Shown here piece by piece: positions 35,830-45,284 of a stretch of 64,000 nt of DNA; the stretch's first letter is position 1; every line of letters starts with the position of its first letter. The notes beneath the pieces were generated by a model that was not told where the DNA came from, searched no databases, and worked only from the letters and a program-made list of their open reading frames with translations. Source of the stretch: Nonlabens xylanidelens (GTDB lineage Bacteria > Bacteroidota > Bacteroidia > Flavobacteriales > Flavobacteriaceae); assembly GCF_002934445.1 (NCBI RefSeq), contig NZ_PTJE01000007.1:1-64000 (forward strand), written 5' to 3'. The position numbers and the translations under genes were made by a program.

Positions 35830-37158
35830 ATGCTAGCAGCGTTTAAAAATCATATACAAATCCATTTTCCAGAATTTTTTACAACATCTATTGCCGTTGC
35901 AATAAGTGGTGGAAAAGACAGTACGGTTTTAGCTCATTTGCTACATCAATTGGACTTAAATTTTGAACTCATTCACTGTAATTTCCATTTAAGAGATTCA
36001 GAAAGTGATGGAGATCAGTTTTTTGTAGAAGAAATGGCTGCAAATTTGGAGCGTAAACTACATGTGTTACATTTTAATACATCGCAAGTAGCTCAAGATA
36101 GAAATATATCTATTCAAATGGCTGCTAGAGACTTAAGGTACGATGCTTTTGATAAAATCGCTGTAGATAAGAAGTTCCAGCATATTCTAGTGGCACACCA
36201 TCTAGATGATCAATTAGAGACATTTTTAATTAATCTAGGACGCGGCGCGGGACTGCATGGACTTACAGGGATAAGAGAGCGCAATGGTTTTATCTCTAGA
36301 CCTTTATTGCCTTTTTCTAGAGAGCAGATAAATGATTATGCTACACATAACCGTATAGCGTGGCGTGAGGACAGTAGTAATAGCTCTACTAAATATTTAC
36401 GCAATAAATTAAGACACGATGTAATTCCTTTACTTCATGATGCGTTACCACATCTCGAGGGTAATTTTTCTAGTACTTTGAGCTATCTAAAAAACTCAGA
36501 AATGATGCAAGATGTTGAGGTGGCACGCTTTCGCGAAAGTGGAACTAAAACAGTCTCAGGTAACCTAGAAATTAATATCGAGTTATTAAAAGAGACTTTA
36601 AAACCAGATGCTTATCTTTTTGAACTTCTAAAAGACTATCGTTTTAATATACAGGACGCGGTAAAACTCTTAGATTCAGAGAATGGGAAAACGATTAAAT
36701 CTGGTGAGATGAGGTTGGTAAAAGATCGTGATGTTTTAATTCTTTCTGAGGCAAATGATATCAATGAAGTGTACATAGAAATTGATGAAACAACTACAGC
36801 TGTTACGATCACGGAGGTCTGTTTAGAAATAAAGCATATAGAGAATGACGATTTACTTACTTATGTGAAGAATAATAGTAGTAAGAATAAATTATTTATA
36901 GACACTAGTAAGTTAATAATGCCGTTAATATTAAGAACATGGCAGCACGGAGACCGCATGCAGCCATATGGAATGAAAGGAAGTAAGTTAATAAGTGATT
37001 TATTAACGGATAGTAAAATCTCTTCTTTAAAACGAGAAAAAGCCTTAGTATTGACAAGTGGTAACGACCTTATATGGCTGGTAGGAAAAAGAGCCAGTCA
37101 ACACCATACGATAACGAGTAGAACACAATCCATTATAGAAATAACAATAAAACTATGA
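35830..37158 (+). CDS. tilS: tRNA(Ile)-lysidine synthase
   Basis: TilS attaches lysine to C34 of the CAU-anticodon tRNA-Ile so that it reads AUA. 442 residues. PP-loop SGGKDSTVL at 26-34, catalytic block LVAHHLDDQLETFLINLGRG (about 118-137), and a C-terminal RNA-binding domain starting near WQHGDRMQPYGMKG. A degenerate palindrome copy encodes ARFRES in the linker (about 232-237) between domains. The stop overlaps the next ATG by 4 bp, so tilS and the DsbD-like gene are translationally coupled. Confidence 0.96.
   Translation: MLAAFKNHIQIHFPEFFTTSIAVAISGGKDSTVLAHLLHQLDLNFELIHCNFHLRDSESDGDQFFVEEMAANLERKLHVLHFNTSQVAQDRNISIQMAARDLRYDAFDKIAVDKKFQHILVAHHLDDQLETFLINLGRGAGLHGLTGIRERNGFISRPLLPFSREQINDYATHNRIAWREDSSNSSTKYLRNKLRHDVIPLLHDALPHLEGNFSSTLSYLKNSEMMQDVEVARFRESGTKTVSGNLEINIELLKETLKPDAYLFELLKDYRFNIQDAVKLLDSENGKTIKSGEMRLVKDRDVLILSEANDINEVYIEIDETTTAVTITEVCLEIKHIENDDLLTYVKNNSSKNKLFIDTSKLIMPLILRTWQHGDRMQPYGMKGSKLISDLLTDSKISSLKREKALVLTSGNDLIWLVGKRASQHHTITSRTQSIIEITIKL
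36526..36540. repeat. Interspersed palindrome, copy 10 (inside tilS, last base changed)
   Basis: CGCTTTCGCGAAAGT, read as A-R-F-R-E-S, the third possible frame. The final arm is degenerate (T instead of C). Confidence 0.9.
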
Positions 37159-39230
37159 GAAAACTTCTCTTTGCTTTAATAGCTTTAGTTTCTTTACAAT
37201 TAACGGCCCAAGAAGATCCTGTTTCATGGTCTGGTGAGGTAATAAAGTTGACAGATAATGAATATGAATTAATTACAACTGCCACCATGGAACCTGGCTG
37301 GCACATTAATTCTCAAGTTATATTGCCAGAAGAGAATTCTGGTCCTATACCTACCAGCATTAGTTTCTATGATGTAGAAGGTAAAATAGAATTGATAGGA
37401 GAGAATAAAGAAACAGGATCTTACACTGCTTATTCTGATATATGGGAATTTAATGTATATGAATTTACTGATATAGCTGTTTTTAAACAGAAGATAAAGG
37501 TTTTAGATTCAGATCTAGAATATATAATTGCAAGTGCTTTTTATCAAACTTGTGATGATGAGATGTGTTTGCGTCCTACAGATAAAGGCGTGAGTTTTAA
37601 AATAAAACCTGATGCAGTAATACCTGCAGGAGCATTTGATATTATAGAAAAATATCTTGATGATGATAAAGAACCTATAGTTGCTGGTGCGCCAGACGCA
37701 TCTTCTATTAAGGAGAAAAAAAATCATGAAAATCTTGCGACAGATACTGAAAAGGTAAAAGAAGAAGAAACTAAAAAAAAAAATAACGAAGAATTAAAAG
37801 ATGATACTCAGGGAGAAGATGAAGACCGTAGTCTTTGGGGTATTTTTATAGTTGCATTTCTTTCTGGCTTTGCAGCGCTTCTTACACCGTGCGTGTTTCC
37901 TATGATACCGCTTACGGTTAGTTTCTTTACTAAACAAAGTGCTAATAGAGCAAAAGGGATTTCAAATGCTATTTTATACGGCATTTTTATAATCGTTATT
38001 TACGTTTTGTTGGGTACCGTGGTGACAGCTATTTTTGGTTCAGAGTCCCTGAATCAATTAAGTACTAATGTGTATTTTAACATCGCATTTTTTTTGATTT
38101 TAGTGGTGTTTGCAGCTTCTTTCCTAGGAGCTTTTGAAATTACATTACCACAGTCTTGGGCTAATAAGGCAGATGAGAAAGCTAGCAAGGGTGGGATAGC
38201 TGGTATCTTTTTCATGGCTCTAGCTTTAGCAATCGTATCTTTTTCTTGTACAGGACCTATTGTAGGTTCTCTAATTGTTGAAGCAGCTTCTAAAGGTGGA
38301 TTAGCTCCTGTAATAGGAATGTTCGGTTTTTCACTTGCGATAGCCTTACCGTTTGCATTATTCGCTATTTTTCCAGGATGGATGAATTCCTTGCCTAAAT
38401 CAGGCGGCTGGTTAAATACGGTAAAAGTTGTTTTAGGATTTTTAGAATTAGCATTAGCATTTAAATTTTTATCTGCTGCTGATTTAGTTTTTCAAACTCA
38501 CATTATTGAGCGTGAAGTCTTCTTAGCGGTATGGATAGCGATTTTTGGAGGTCTTTCTTTATATCTTTTAGGTAAAATAAGAATGCCGCATGATGGTCCA
38601 GATAGTAGTATATCTGTAGGTAGATTGTTTTTAGGACTGGTTGTTATGACTTTTACAATTTATTTAATTCCTGGTTTATGGGGAGCACCATTAAAATTAA
38701 TTTCAGGATTCCCGCCACCACTAAATTATGCTGAATCTCCATATGGAGTAGGCTATACAAAGCTAGAGACAAATGAAGAAGTGCCTGAAGGTGCGCATCT
38801 AGCTGTTCATGATATTATTGCATTCCATGATTATAACGAAGGTCTAGCTTATTCAAAAAAGGTAAATAAACCTATTTTGGTTGATTTTACAGGTTGGGCT
38901 TGTGTGAACTGTCGTAAGATGGAGGAGCGAGTGTGGAGTGATCCATTAATACTTAATATGCTCAAAAATGATTTTATTTTGATTTCCTTATATGTAGATG
39001 ATAAAAATAAATTACCTGAAGAGGAGCAATACATTTCTGAAATTACTGGTAAGAAAGTTAGAACGATAGGCGACAAATGGATGGAATTTCAAAAGAATAA
39101 CTATGAAACTGCTGCACAACCGTTATATGTTTTAAAAGATAAAGATGGTAATGATATAGATAAGCCCATCGCATATACCCCAGATGTTGAAGAATATGCA
39201 GCGTGGTTAAAGAAAGGCTTAAAAAAATAA
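37155..39230 (+). CDS. DsbD-like thiol:disulfide interchange protein (DsbD-alpha, CcdA core, thioredoxin)
   Basis: 691 residues. A signal peptide is followed by an N-terminal DsbD-alpha-type domain (about 22-160, with Cys in FYQTCDDEMCLRP), then a charged linker. An eight-helix CcdA-type membrane core lies at about 222-500 (LTPCVFPMIPLTV and SFSCTGPIVG carry the reactive cysteines). The C-terminal thioredoxin domain has GWACVNCRKME (CxxC near 582-585). It carries electrons from cytosolic thioredoxin to periplasmic proteins and cytochrome c maturation. Overlaps tilS by 4 bp. A terminator follows. Confidence 0.93.
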   Translation: MRKLLFALIALVSLQLTAQEDPVSWSGEVIKLTDNEYELITTATMEPGWHINSQVILPEENSGPIPTSISFYDVEGKIELIGENKETGSYTAYSDIWEFNVYEFTDIAVFKQKIKVLDSDLEYIIASAFYQTCDDEMCLRPTDKGVSFKIKPDAVIPAGAFDIIEKYLDDDKEPIVAGAPDASSIKEKKNHENLATDTEKVKEEETKKKNNEELKDDTQGEDEDRSLWGIFIVAFLSGFAALLTPCVFPMIPLTVSFFTKQSANRAKGISNAILYGIFIIVIYVLLGTVVTAIFGSESLNQLSTNVYFNIAFFLILVVFAASFLGAFEITLPQSWANKADEKASKGGIAGIFFMALALAIVSFSCTGPIVGSLIVEAASKGGLAPVIGMFGFSLAIALPFALFAIFPGWMNSLPKSGGWLNTVKVVLGFLELALAFKFLSAADLVFQTHIIEREVFLAVWIAIFGGLSLYLLGKIRMPHDGPDSSISVGRLFLGLVVMTFTIYLIPGLWGAPLKLISGFPPPLNYAESPYGVGYTKLETNEEVPEGAHLAVHDIIAFHDYNEGLAYSKKVNKPILVDFTGWACVNCRKMEERVWSDPLILNMLKNDFILISLYVDDKNKLPEEEQYISEITGKKVRTIGDKWMEFQKNNYETAAQPLYVLKDKDGNDIDKPIAYTPDVEEYAAWLKKGLKK

Positions 39231-39253
39231 TTTAATAACCTTAAAAAAATCTT

Positions 39254-39285
39254 AAAAACCGATTCAATTTTGAATCGGTTTTTTT
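39254..39285 (+). terminator. Terminator of the DsbD-like gene
   Basis: 13-bp stem around CCGATTCA / TGAATCGG with ATTT loop and a T-run. Confidence 0.92.
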
Positions 39286-39317
39286 GTTAGAGTATCTTTA
39301 TGGTTCAATATATATTT

Positions 39318-41135
39318 ATGAAACAAATAATAGTTATAGTAGCGCTGGTGCTGCTTATTTCTTGTAAAGAAGGAGGAAAAGATACCGCTTTTGTAAAAGC
39401 AAATAGTACAGAAAAAGCTGCCCAATTTAATGACTGGCTAGCGGTTCAATTTCAGGAAGATTTATCTCGTGATCCACAGATGCAAACTTCTATGGGAAGC
39501 AAAGAGAATTATGGAAAGTGGACAGATATATCATCAGACCACGAGCTAGAATCTAAGAAGATAGCAGAAAGAAGGTTAGCTTATTTAAGAGATTCTATTC
39601 ATAAAGAAGGACTTACCGGCCAGGATCGATTGAGTTATGATTTATATTATCAAAAGCAGAAACAAGGAATCGCAAACTTTGATTACAGATTATATACTTA
39701 TCCAGTAAATCAAATGCACGGAATGCAGTCTGAAATCCCTGCGTTTTTAATAAATCAACACAGAATAGATAACGTTTCGGATGCTAAGGCGTATATATCT
39801 AGATTAAAAGGAATCCAGCCACTTTTTGAGCAACTATCTGAGAACTTAAAGTTAAGAGAGTATAATGGTATTATGATGCCACGCTTTGTGTTTCATCATG
39901 TACTAAAGGACAGTAGAAATGTTATAGATGGCTATCCGTTTAACGATAGTAAAAATAACAGCACGTTAATGGAAGATTTTTTAAATAAGATTTCTAAATT
40001 AAAGCTGTCTTCAGAAGAGAGAAAACAACTAGAAGAAGAAGCTGTACTGGCACTTCAAAACGAAGTAGAATCAGGTTATAAAACATTAATAGCGACTTTA
40101 GAAAATCAGCAACAAAGAGCAACTTTGGAAGATGGTGTATGGAAATTTCCTAAAGGTGATGAGTTTTATGAATATGCTTTACAACAAACTACGACCACTG
40201 ATATGACAGCAGATGAAATTCATAAATTAGGTCTTTCTGAAGTGGCGCGTATACATGGAGAAATGGAAGAAATTATGAAGAAAGTGAATTTTGATGGTTC
40301 CCTTCATGATTTTTTCAAGTTTATGAGAGAAGATGAGCAGTTTTATTATAGTGATGATGCTTCTGGAAAAGCAGAGTATCTTAAAGAAGCTACTGCTATC
40401 ATAGAAGATATGAAAGGAGATCTGGACCAGTTGTTTATTACGAAGCCCAAAGCAGATATTAAGGTAAAAGCTGTAGAGGCTTTCCGTGAGGCAAGTGCAG
40501 GAAAAGCATTCTATCAACAGCCAGCTATCGATGGAAGTAGGCCAGGAACTTATTATGCTAATTTATATAAAATGAAAGCAATGCCTAGTTATCAGATGGA
40601 AGCTTTAGCTTACCATGAAGGTATACCAGGGCATCACATGCAAATTGCTATTGCGCAAGAATTAGAAGGAATACCAGATTTTAGAAAACATAGTTTCTAT
40701 ACGGCTTATGTAGAAGGTTGGGGGCTTTATTCTGAATTGATACCTAAGGAAATAGGAAAGTATGAAGATCCTTATAGTGATTTTGGTAGATTAGCTATGG
40801 AGTTGTGGAGGGCTTGTAGACTTGTTGTCGACACAGGAATCCATACCAAAAAATGGAGTAGGGATGATGGGATTAAATATTATGTAATTAATACTCCTAA
40901 TGCAGAGATAGATGCTGTGAAGATGGTGGAACGCCATATAGTTATGCCGTCTCAGGCGACTGCTTATAAAGTTGGTATGAATAAGATTTTAGACTTAAGA
41001 AAAATGGCGAAGGCTGAGCTGGGTGATGATTTTGACATCAAGGAGTTTCATGATGTAATTCTTACTAGTGGAGCATTACCATTAACTGTATTAGAAAAAC
41101 AAGTAAAAGCATACATACAGAGTAAAAAGCAGTAA
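39318..41135 (+). CDS. DUF885-family lipoprotein (putative metallopeptidase)
   Basis: 605 residues from ATG 39318. An upstream ATG at 39300 would add six residues before the signal peptide. Lipobox VLLISC (Cys about 16) anchors it in the envelope. The DUF885 signature YHEGIPGHHMQIAIAQEL (about 431-448) contains an HE..G.HH metal-binding pattern, followed by SFYTAYVEGWGLYSE. DUF885 proteins are thought to be peptidases, but the substrate is unknown. Likely monocistronic. Confidence 0.9.
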   Translation: MKQIIVIVALVLLISCKEGGKDTAFVKANSTEKAAQFNDWLAVQFQEDLSRDPQMQTSMGSKENYGKWTDISSDHELESKKIAERRLAYLRDSIHKEGLTGQDRLSYDLYYQKQKQGIANFDYRLYTYPVNQMHGMQSEIPAFLINQHRIDNVSDAKAYISRLKGIQPLFEQLSENLKLREYNGIMMPRFVFHHVLKDSRNVIDGYPFNDSKNNSTLMEDFLNKISKLKLSSEERKQLEEEAVLALQNEVESGYKTLIATLENQQQRATLEDGVWKFPKGDEFYEYALQQTTTTDMTADEIHKLGLSEVARIHGEMEEIMKKVNFDGSLHDFFKFMREDEQFYYSDDASGKAEYLKEATAIIEDMKGDLDQLFITKPKADIKVKAVEAFREASAGKAFYQQPAIDGSRPGTYYANLYKMKAMPSYQMEALAYHEGIPGHHMQIAIAQELEGIPDFRKHSFYTAYVEGWGLYSELIPKEIGKYEDPYSDFGRLAMELWRACRLVVDTGIHTKKWSRDDGIKYYVINTPNAEIDAVKMVERHIVMPSQATAYKVGMNKILDLRKMAKAELGDDFDIKEFHDVILTSGALPLTVLEKQVKAYIQSKKQ

Positions 41136-41160
41136 TGGCTTTTGTATAGATTACATGGTT

Positions 41161-41193
41161 AAAAGGTTATCGTTTGCTCGGTAACCTTTTTTT
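41161..41193 (+). terminator. Terminator of the DUF885 gene
   Basis: AAAAGGTTATCG pairs with CGGTAACCTTTT (one G-T pair) and continues in a T-run. Confidence 0.85.
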
Positions 41194-41374
41194 ATATGTT
41201 AAATATAGGTTGTTAAATTCTTATTTAAAGAAGGTAAATATGAGAAGTTGATAATCTGCTTGGTACCGAGTTAACTGGTTCAATGAGAAGAATAGCTTGA
41301 TAGACTTATAATTTATCCTTATGAAGTGATGACAAGATGCCTTGATAAGATGATTTGTGTAGCTATTTGAATTC

Positions 41375-41405
41375 GATAGATAGGTAGATAGGTAGGTAGA
41401 TGATA
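41375..41405. repeat. Imperfect GATA/GGTA tetranucleotide repeat
   Basis: GATA and GGTA units alternate over about 31 bp, 80 bp before the (AGTA)n tract and possibly of the same origin. Confidence 0.75.
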
Positions 41406-41487
41406 TATCTTATTCTAGTTTAAGAATTGGTATTGGCTATGTTGATGTTATGGGGTGTCTGTTATAGCTATGTTTAACATATTAATC

Positions 41488-41563
<76 letters not shown>

Positions 41564-41619
41564 GATTGATATTTAGCTATATAGAACCTTGATAATTCAA
41601 TGGCTATTTTAAAATTAGA

Positions 41620-41652
41620 CATAAAAAAAGAGCCGCAATTTGCGGCTCTTTT
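41620..41652 (-). terminator. Terminator of the OmpA-family gene
   Basis: AAAAGAGCCGCA / TGCGGCTCTTTT 12-bp stem (41626-41637 with 41641-41652), 3-nt loop. The A-run on the plus strand is the U-tract for minus-strand transcripts. Confidence 0.93.
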
Positions 41653-41676
41653 AAATTTAATATGACTTGAGTGATA

Positions 41677-42975
41677 TTAGTTAACTCTAAAAGTAACTCT
41701 TCTTACTAATTGTCTAGCTTCAGCACTGTTCTTATCAACAGATGCATCTTCACCGTCACCATTATGGCTTAAACGACTTGCGTCGATACCAGCAGCAGTT
41801 AATACATCGTTAACCATCTTAGCACGACGCTCAGATAGGTTTTTGTTATAAGCAGGACTTCCTATCTCATCAGCAAAACCTGTAAGAGTAGCAGTTGCAC
41901 TTGGGTTATCTTTCATGTATTGAACGATAGTATTAATAGCTCCTAAAGAGAAAGTAGCTGGCTTAGTACTATTAAACTTGAAATATACATTTACATAACC
42001 TTCATTGATTAATTGCTTCACAAGGTTCTTATTGTTACCATTAGCACCGTTGTTACCAGCGATTGCAGTTTGTAAGTCAGAAGGTGTAGCAAAACGAGAA
42101 TCTAAAGCGCTTTCCATATCATCTGGAATACCGTTTTTGTTCAAGTCAATTGCACGACCCTTACTGTCTACACGTACACCACTTTCAGTATTGTTGTCTC
42201 TATCTAAATAGTTTGGTACACCATCTTGGTCATCATCACCATTTTCTTGAGCCATTTTCTCCATTTTAGCAGCGATGTCTTCAACTTTAGCGTTGATTGG
42301 GCTTTCAGCAAAATCAGCTGGAGTATCTCCAGATCCTAAGTATAAAGTAATACCAACAGATGCGTTAACAAGAAAACCGTCAAAACCTCTTAACGTACCT
42401 CTATCAACACCATCAAATGTTAAGTCTTGTCTTACGTGACCTAAAATAGAAAGATCTCCGAATAATGCTAAACTATTAGTTAACTTAATTTGTGGAGTAA
42501 CACCTGCTTGAAAGTTAAGCATGTGATCCGTGCCAGTTTCTACAGGCTCTGAACCTTTAAGGAAAGAAACTCCCATACCACCATGCAGTAATAAACCAAA
42601 ACGTTGTGTCCATTCTCTTGCTCCTAACACCTCTGCAGCATTAACAACACCTTCTAGTGTAAATCTGTAATAGTCAGATTGGAAATCTACACTTTCCTTA
42701 TCTCCTTCTATATTGTCATAACCAAAGTCAGCATTTATACCAAATTTGTTATTGAACATATATCTAACACCTAAGTCTACTTGATAAAGAGACGGTGTAT
42801 TAGTAAATACACCACTAGATACTGGTCTAACTGGCTTGTTAACACCAGCTCCGAAGTCTATCGCCCAATGTTTAAGGTCTGGTCCGTTTGATACAGATTC
42901 TACTTCTTCTGTAGTCTGAGCAGTAGAGGTTAAAAACCCTAGTGCTATAAATGATAATGTAACTAATTTTTTCAT
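41677..42975 (-). CDS. OmpA-family outer-membrane protein
   Basis: 432 residues. Signal peptide (MKKLVTLSFIALGFLTSTAQ), then an N-terminal beta-barrel (about 35-225). A thrombospondin-type-3-like calcium-binding stretch follows (DDDQDGVPNYLDRDNN, about 247-262). The C-terminal OmpA peptidoglycan-binding domain (about 325-432) has FADEIGSPAYNKNLSERRAK, matching the conserved D..G....N..LS..RA pattern. It ties the outer membrane to the wall. A -7 element is at 43001-43008 and a terminator at 41620. Confidence 0.95.
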   Translation of the reverse strand: MKKLVTLSFIALGFLTSTAQTTEEVESVSNGPDLKHWAIDFGAGVNKPVRPVSSGVFTNTPSLYQVDLGVRYMFNNKFGINADFGYDNIEGDKESVDFQSDYYRFTLEGVVNAAEVLGAREWTQRFGLLLHGGMGVSFLKGSEPVETGTDHMLNFQAGVTPQIKLTNSLALFGDLSILGHVRQDLTFDGVDRGTLRGFDGFLVNASVGITLYLGSGDTPADFAESPINAKVEDIAAKMEKMAQENGDDDQDGVPNYLDRDNNTESGVRVDSKGRAIDLNKNGIPDDMESALDSRFATPSDLQTAIAGNNGANGNNKNLVKQLINEGYVNVYFKFNSTKPATFSLGAINTIVQYMKDNPSATATLTGFADEIGSPAYNKNLSERRAKMVNDVLTAAGIDASRLSHNGDGEDASVDKNSAEARQLVRRVTFRVN

Positions 42976-43000
42976 AAGTATTTTAACTTGCTTTCAAATG

Positions 43001-43008
43001 CAAATATA
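43001..43008 (-). promoter_or_regulatory. -7 element of the OmpA-family gene
   Basis: TATATTTG on the minus strand, an exact TAnnTTTG match 25 bp before the ATG. Confidence 0.6.
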
Positions 43009-43188
43009 TAAATATATTGAAAACACCATTGGTTTAAAGTTTTAAATTTTTGTAAAATTAAAGTATTTTTTAAATGAGGTTGATTGTGTTGACTACACTA
43101 TCGAGTAATTATGATGTGTTTTAATTGTGTATGGATATATTACTATTCGTTAAAAGATGTTTGTAGATTTGTTGTTTATGTTGATTTT

Positions 43189-43200
43189 GCTTTCGCGAAA
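43189..43200. repeat. Interspersed palindrome, copy 11 (degenerate right arm)
   Basis: GCTTTCGCGAAA followed by ACG instead of GCG. Intergenic, 33 bp upstream of rfbB. Confidence 0.85.
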
Positions 43201-43233
43201 ACGAAACTGTTATAAGATTATACTTTAAATTAT

Positions 43234-44277
43234 ATGGGTGAAAAAATATTGATTACTGGTGGTGCTGGGTTTATAGGGTCGCATGTGGCACGTTTATTTG
43301 TAAATAAATATCCTCAATATGAGGTTTATAATCTTGATGCGCTTACCTATGCTGGGAATCTGGAAAGTCTTACAGATTTAGAAGAAGCTGCTAATTATCA
43401 TTTTCTTAAACTTGATATAACGCACGAGGTGGAGTTGGATAAAGTTTTTGAAGAATTAAGATTTGATAGTGTTATTCATCTAGCTGCAGAGTCTCATGTA
43501 GATCGTTCTATTAAAGATCCTTTATCCTTTGCAAAAACTAATATAATAGGAACTCTTAATTTACTAGAGTCCTACAAAAAGCACAAAACAGATTCTGATG
43601 GTGTTTTTTATCACATAAGCACCGATGAAGTATATGGTTCTCTCGGTGCAACTGGTTTGTTTACTGAAGAAACTTCTTACGATCCTAATTCTCCATATTC
43701 TGCCTCAAAGGCTAGTTCAGATCATTTTGTTCGAGCTTATGGAGAGACCTATAAATTACCTATTGTCATCTCTAATTGTTCTAATAATTACGGTTCTTTT
43801 CAGTTTCCTGAAAAATTAATTCCTTTATTCATAAACAATATCATAGAAGAAAAGCCTTTACCTGTTTATGGAGATGGTAATTACACTAGGGATTGGCTGT
43901 TTGTAGAAGATCATGCCAGAGCTATTGATGTTATTTTTCATAATGGTAAAAAAGGCGAGACTTATAATATAGGAGGTCATAACGAATGGAAAAATATTGA
44001 TTTAGTAAAGTTGCTTTGTAAGAAGATGGACGAGGCTTTGAGCAACGAGGTGGGTGAAAGTGAAAAGCTTATTACTTTTGTAAAGGATAGGCCGGGACAT
44101 GATTTGCGCTATGCTATAGATGCGACTAAAATAAGTAAAGAACTCAATTGGGTGCCATCACTTGATTTTGAAGAAGGATTAGAACGCACCATTAACTGGT
44201 ATCTAAATAACGATAAGTGGTTAAAGAACATCACGACTGGAGCATATCAAGATTATTATAAAAACCAATACCAATAA
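43234..44277 (+). CDS. rfbB: dTDP-glucose 4,6-dehydratase
   Basis: Turns dTDP-glucose into dTDP-4-keto-6-deoxyglucose. 347 residues. NAD loop TGGAGFIGSHV, then ISTDEVYGSLG with the catalytic Asp-Glu pair, and the YSASK Tyr/Lys motif near 156-160. First gene of the sugar locus, 2 bp ahead of rfbA. No rfbC or rfbD is present, so this locus would not make rhamnose by itself. The keto sugar probably feeds the downstream aminotransferase (inference). Confidence 0.95.
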   Translation: MGEKILITGGAGFIGSHVARLFVNKYPQYEVYNLDALTYAGNLESLTDLEEAANYHFLKLDITHEVELDKVFEELRFDSVIHLAAESHVDRSIKDPLSFAKTNIIGTLNLLESYKKHKTDSDGVFYHISTDEVYGSLGATGLFTEETSYDPNSPYSASKASSDHFVRAYGETYKLPIVISNCSNNYGSFQFPEKLIPLFINNIIEEKPLPVYGDGNYTRDWLFVEDHARAIDVIFHNGKKGETYNIGGHNEWKNIDLVKLLCKKMDEALSNEVGESEKLITFVKDRPGHDLRYAIDATKISKELNWVPSLDFEEGLERTINWYLNNDKWLKNITTGAYQDYYKNQYQ

Positions 44278-44279
44278 TT

Positions 44280-45161
44280 ATGAAAGGAATTATTCTAGCA
44301 GGTGGATCTGGTACACGATTGCATCCATTAACCCTAGTGGTCAGTAAACAATTGTTACCTATTTATGATAAGCCTATGGTGTACTATCCACTGTCTGTTC
44401 TTATGCAGGCAGGGATTAAGGAAGTTCTATTAATTTCTACCCCTAGTGATATTCATAATTTTGAACGCTTATTAGGTGATGGTAGTAAGTTTGGTATACG
44501 AATAGAATATAAGGTACAGCCTAGTCCTGATGGACTTGCACAAGCTTTTATATTAGGAGCAGATTTTATAGGTGATGATTCTGTAGCACTAGTGCTAGGA
44601 GATAATATTTTTCATGGTGCCGGTTTTTCTGATTTATTAGAACGCGCAGTTCAAAAAGTAGAGAAGGATCATGTGGCAGTTGTTTTTGGTAACTATGTAA
44701 AAGATCCTGAGCGTTATGGTGTAGCGACCTTTAATAAGCAAGGAAATGTAAGGAGTATCGAGGAGAAACCAGAGAACCCCAACTCTAACTATGCAGTTGT
44801 CGGACTTTATTTTTATCCTAATTCAGTTATAAAAATAGCTAAAGGACTTCAGCCATCTAAAAGAGGAGAGCTAGAGATCACTGCCGTAAATCAGTATTAC
44901 TTAAAAGAAGAATGTCTTGATATGCAAATTTTAAGCCGTGGTTTTGCTTGGTTAGATACTGGTACTCATGAGGCTTTGACAGAAGCGACAGAGTTTGTTA
45001 AAGCTGTAGAAAAAAGAACAGGGCTCAAAATTTCTTGCTTAGAAGAAATAGCGTTAATGCAAAAATGGATATCCCCAGAAGAATTGCAATTGCAGGTTAA
45101 AGATTTGAAAGGAGATTACTATGATTATATAAAGCAAGTGGTTTTACGTATTAAAAAATAG
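44280..45161 (+). CDS. rfbA: Glucose-1-phosphate thymidylyltransferase
   Basis: Makes dTDP-glucose from dTTP and glucose-1-phosphate, the substrate of RfbB. 293 residues. Nucleotide-binding loop LAGGSGTRLHPLT, then KQLLPIYDKPMVYYPLS, LGDNIFHG (metal Asp) and GFAWLDTGTHEAL. Operon with rfbB (2-bp gap). Followed by about 120 bp before the dehydrogenase gene. Confidence 0.97.
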   Translation: MKGIILAGGSGTRLHPLTLVVSKQLLPIYDKPMVYYPLSVLMQAGIKEVLLISTPSDIHNFERLLGDGSKFGIRIEYKVQPSPDGLAQAFILGADFIGDDSVALVLGDNIFHGAGFSDLLERAVQKVEKDHVAVVFGNYVKDPERYGVATFNKQGNVRSIEEKPENPNSNYAVVGLYFYPNSVIKIAKGLQPSKRGELEITAVNQYYLKEECLDMQILSRGFAWLDTGTHEALTEATEFVKAVEKRTGLKISCLEEIALMQKWISPEELQLQVKDLKGDYYDYIKQVVLRIKK

Positions 45162-45212
45162 AATAAGTGTCATATTTCTATGATCTATCCGATAGGAGTA
45201 ATAAAAACAAAT

Positions 45213-45220
45213 TACTTTTG
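45213..45220 (+). promoter_or_regulatory. Candidate -7 element for the UDP-glucose dehydrogenase gene
   Basis: TACTTTTG, an exact TAnnTTTG match 64 bp before the ATG, in a 123-bp gap. It suggests a promoter internal to the locus. Confidence 0.45.
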
Positions 45221-45284
45221 TTTATCGGTTGTAGGTTTAGGAGATGGAAATCGATTTTTGACAAAAGATCCTTAAGTAAAGAAA

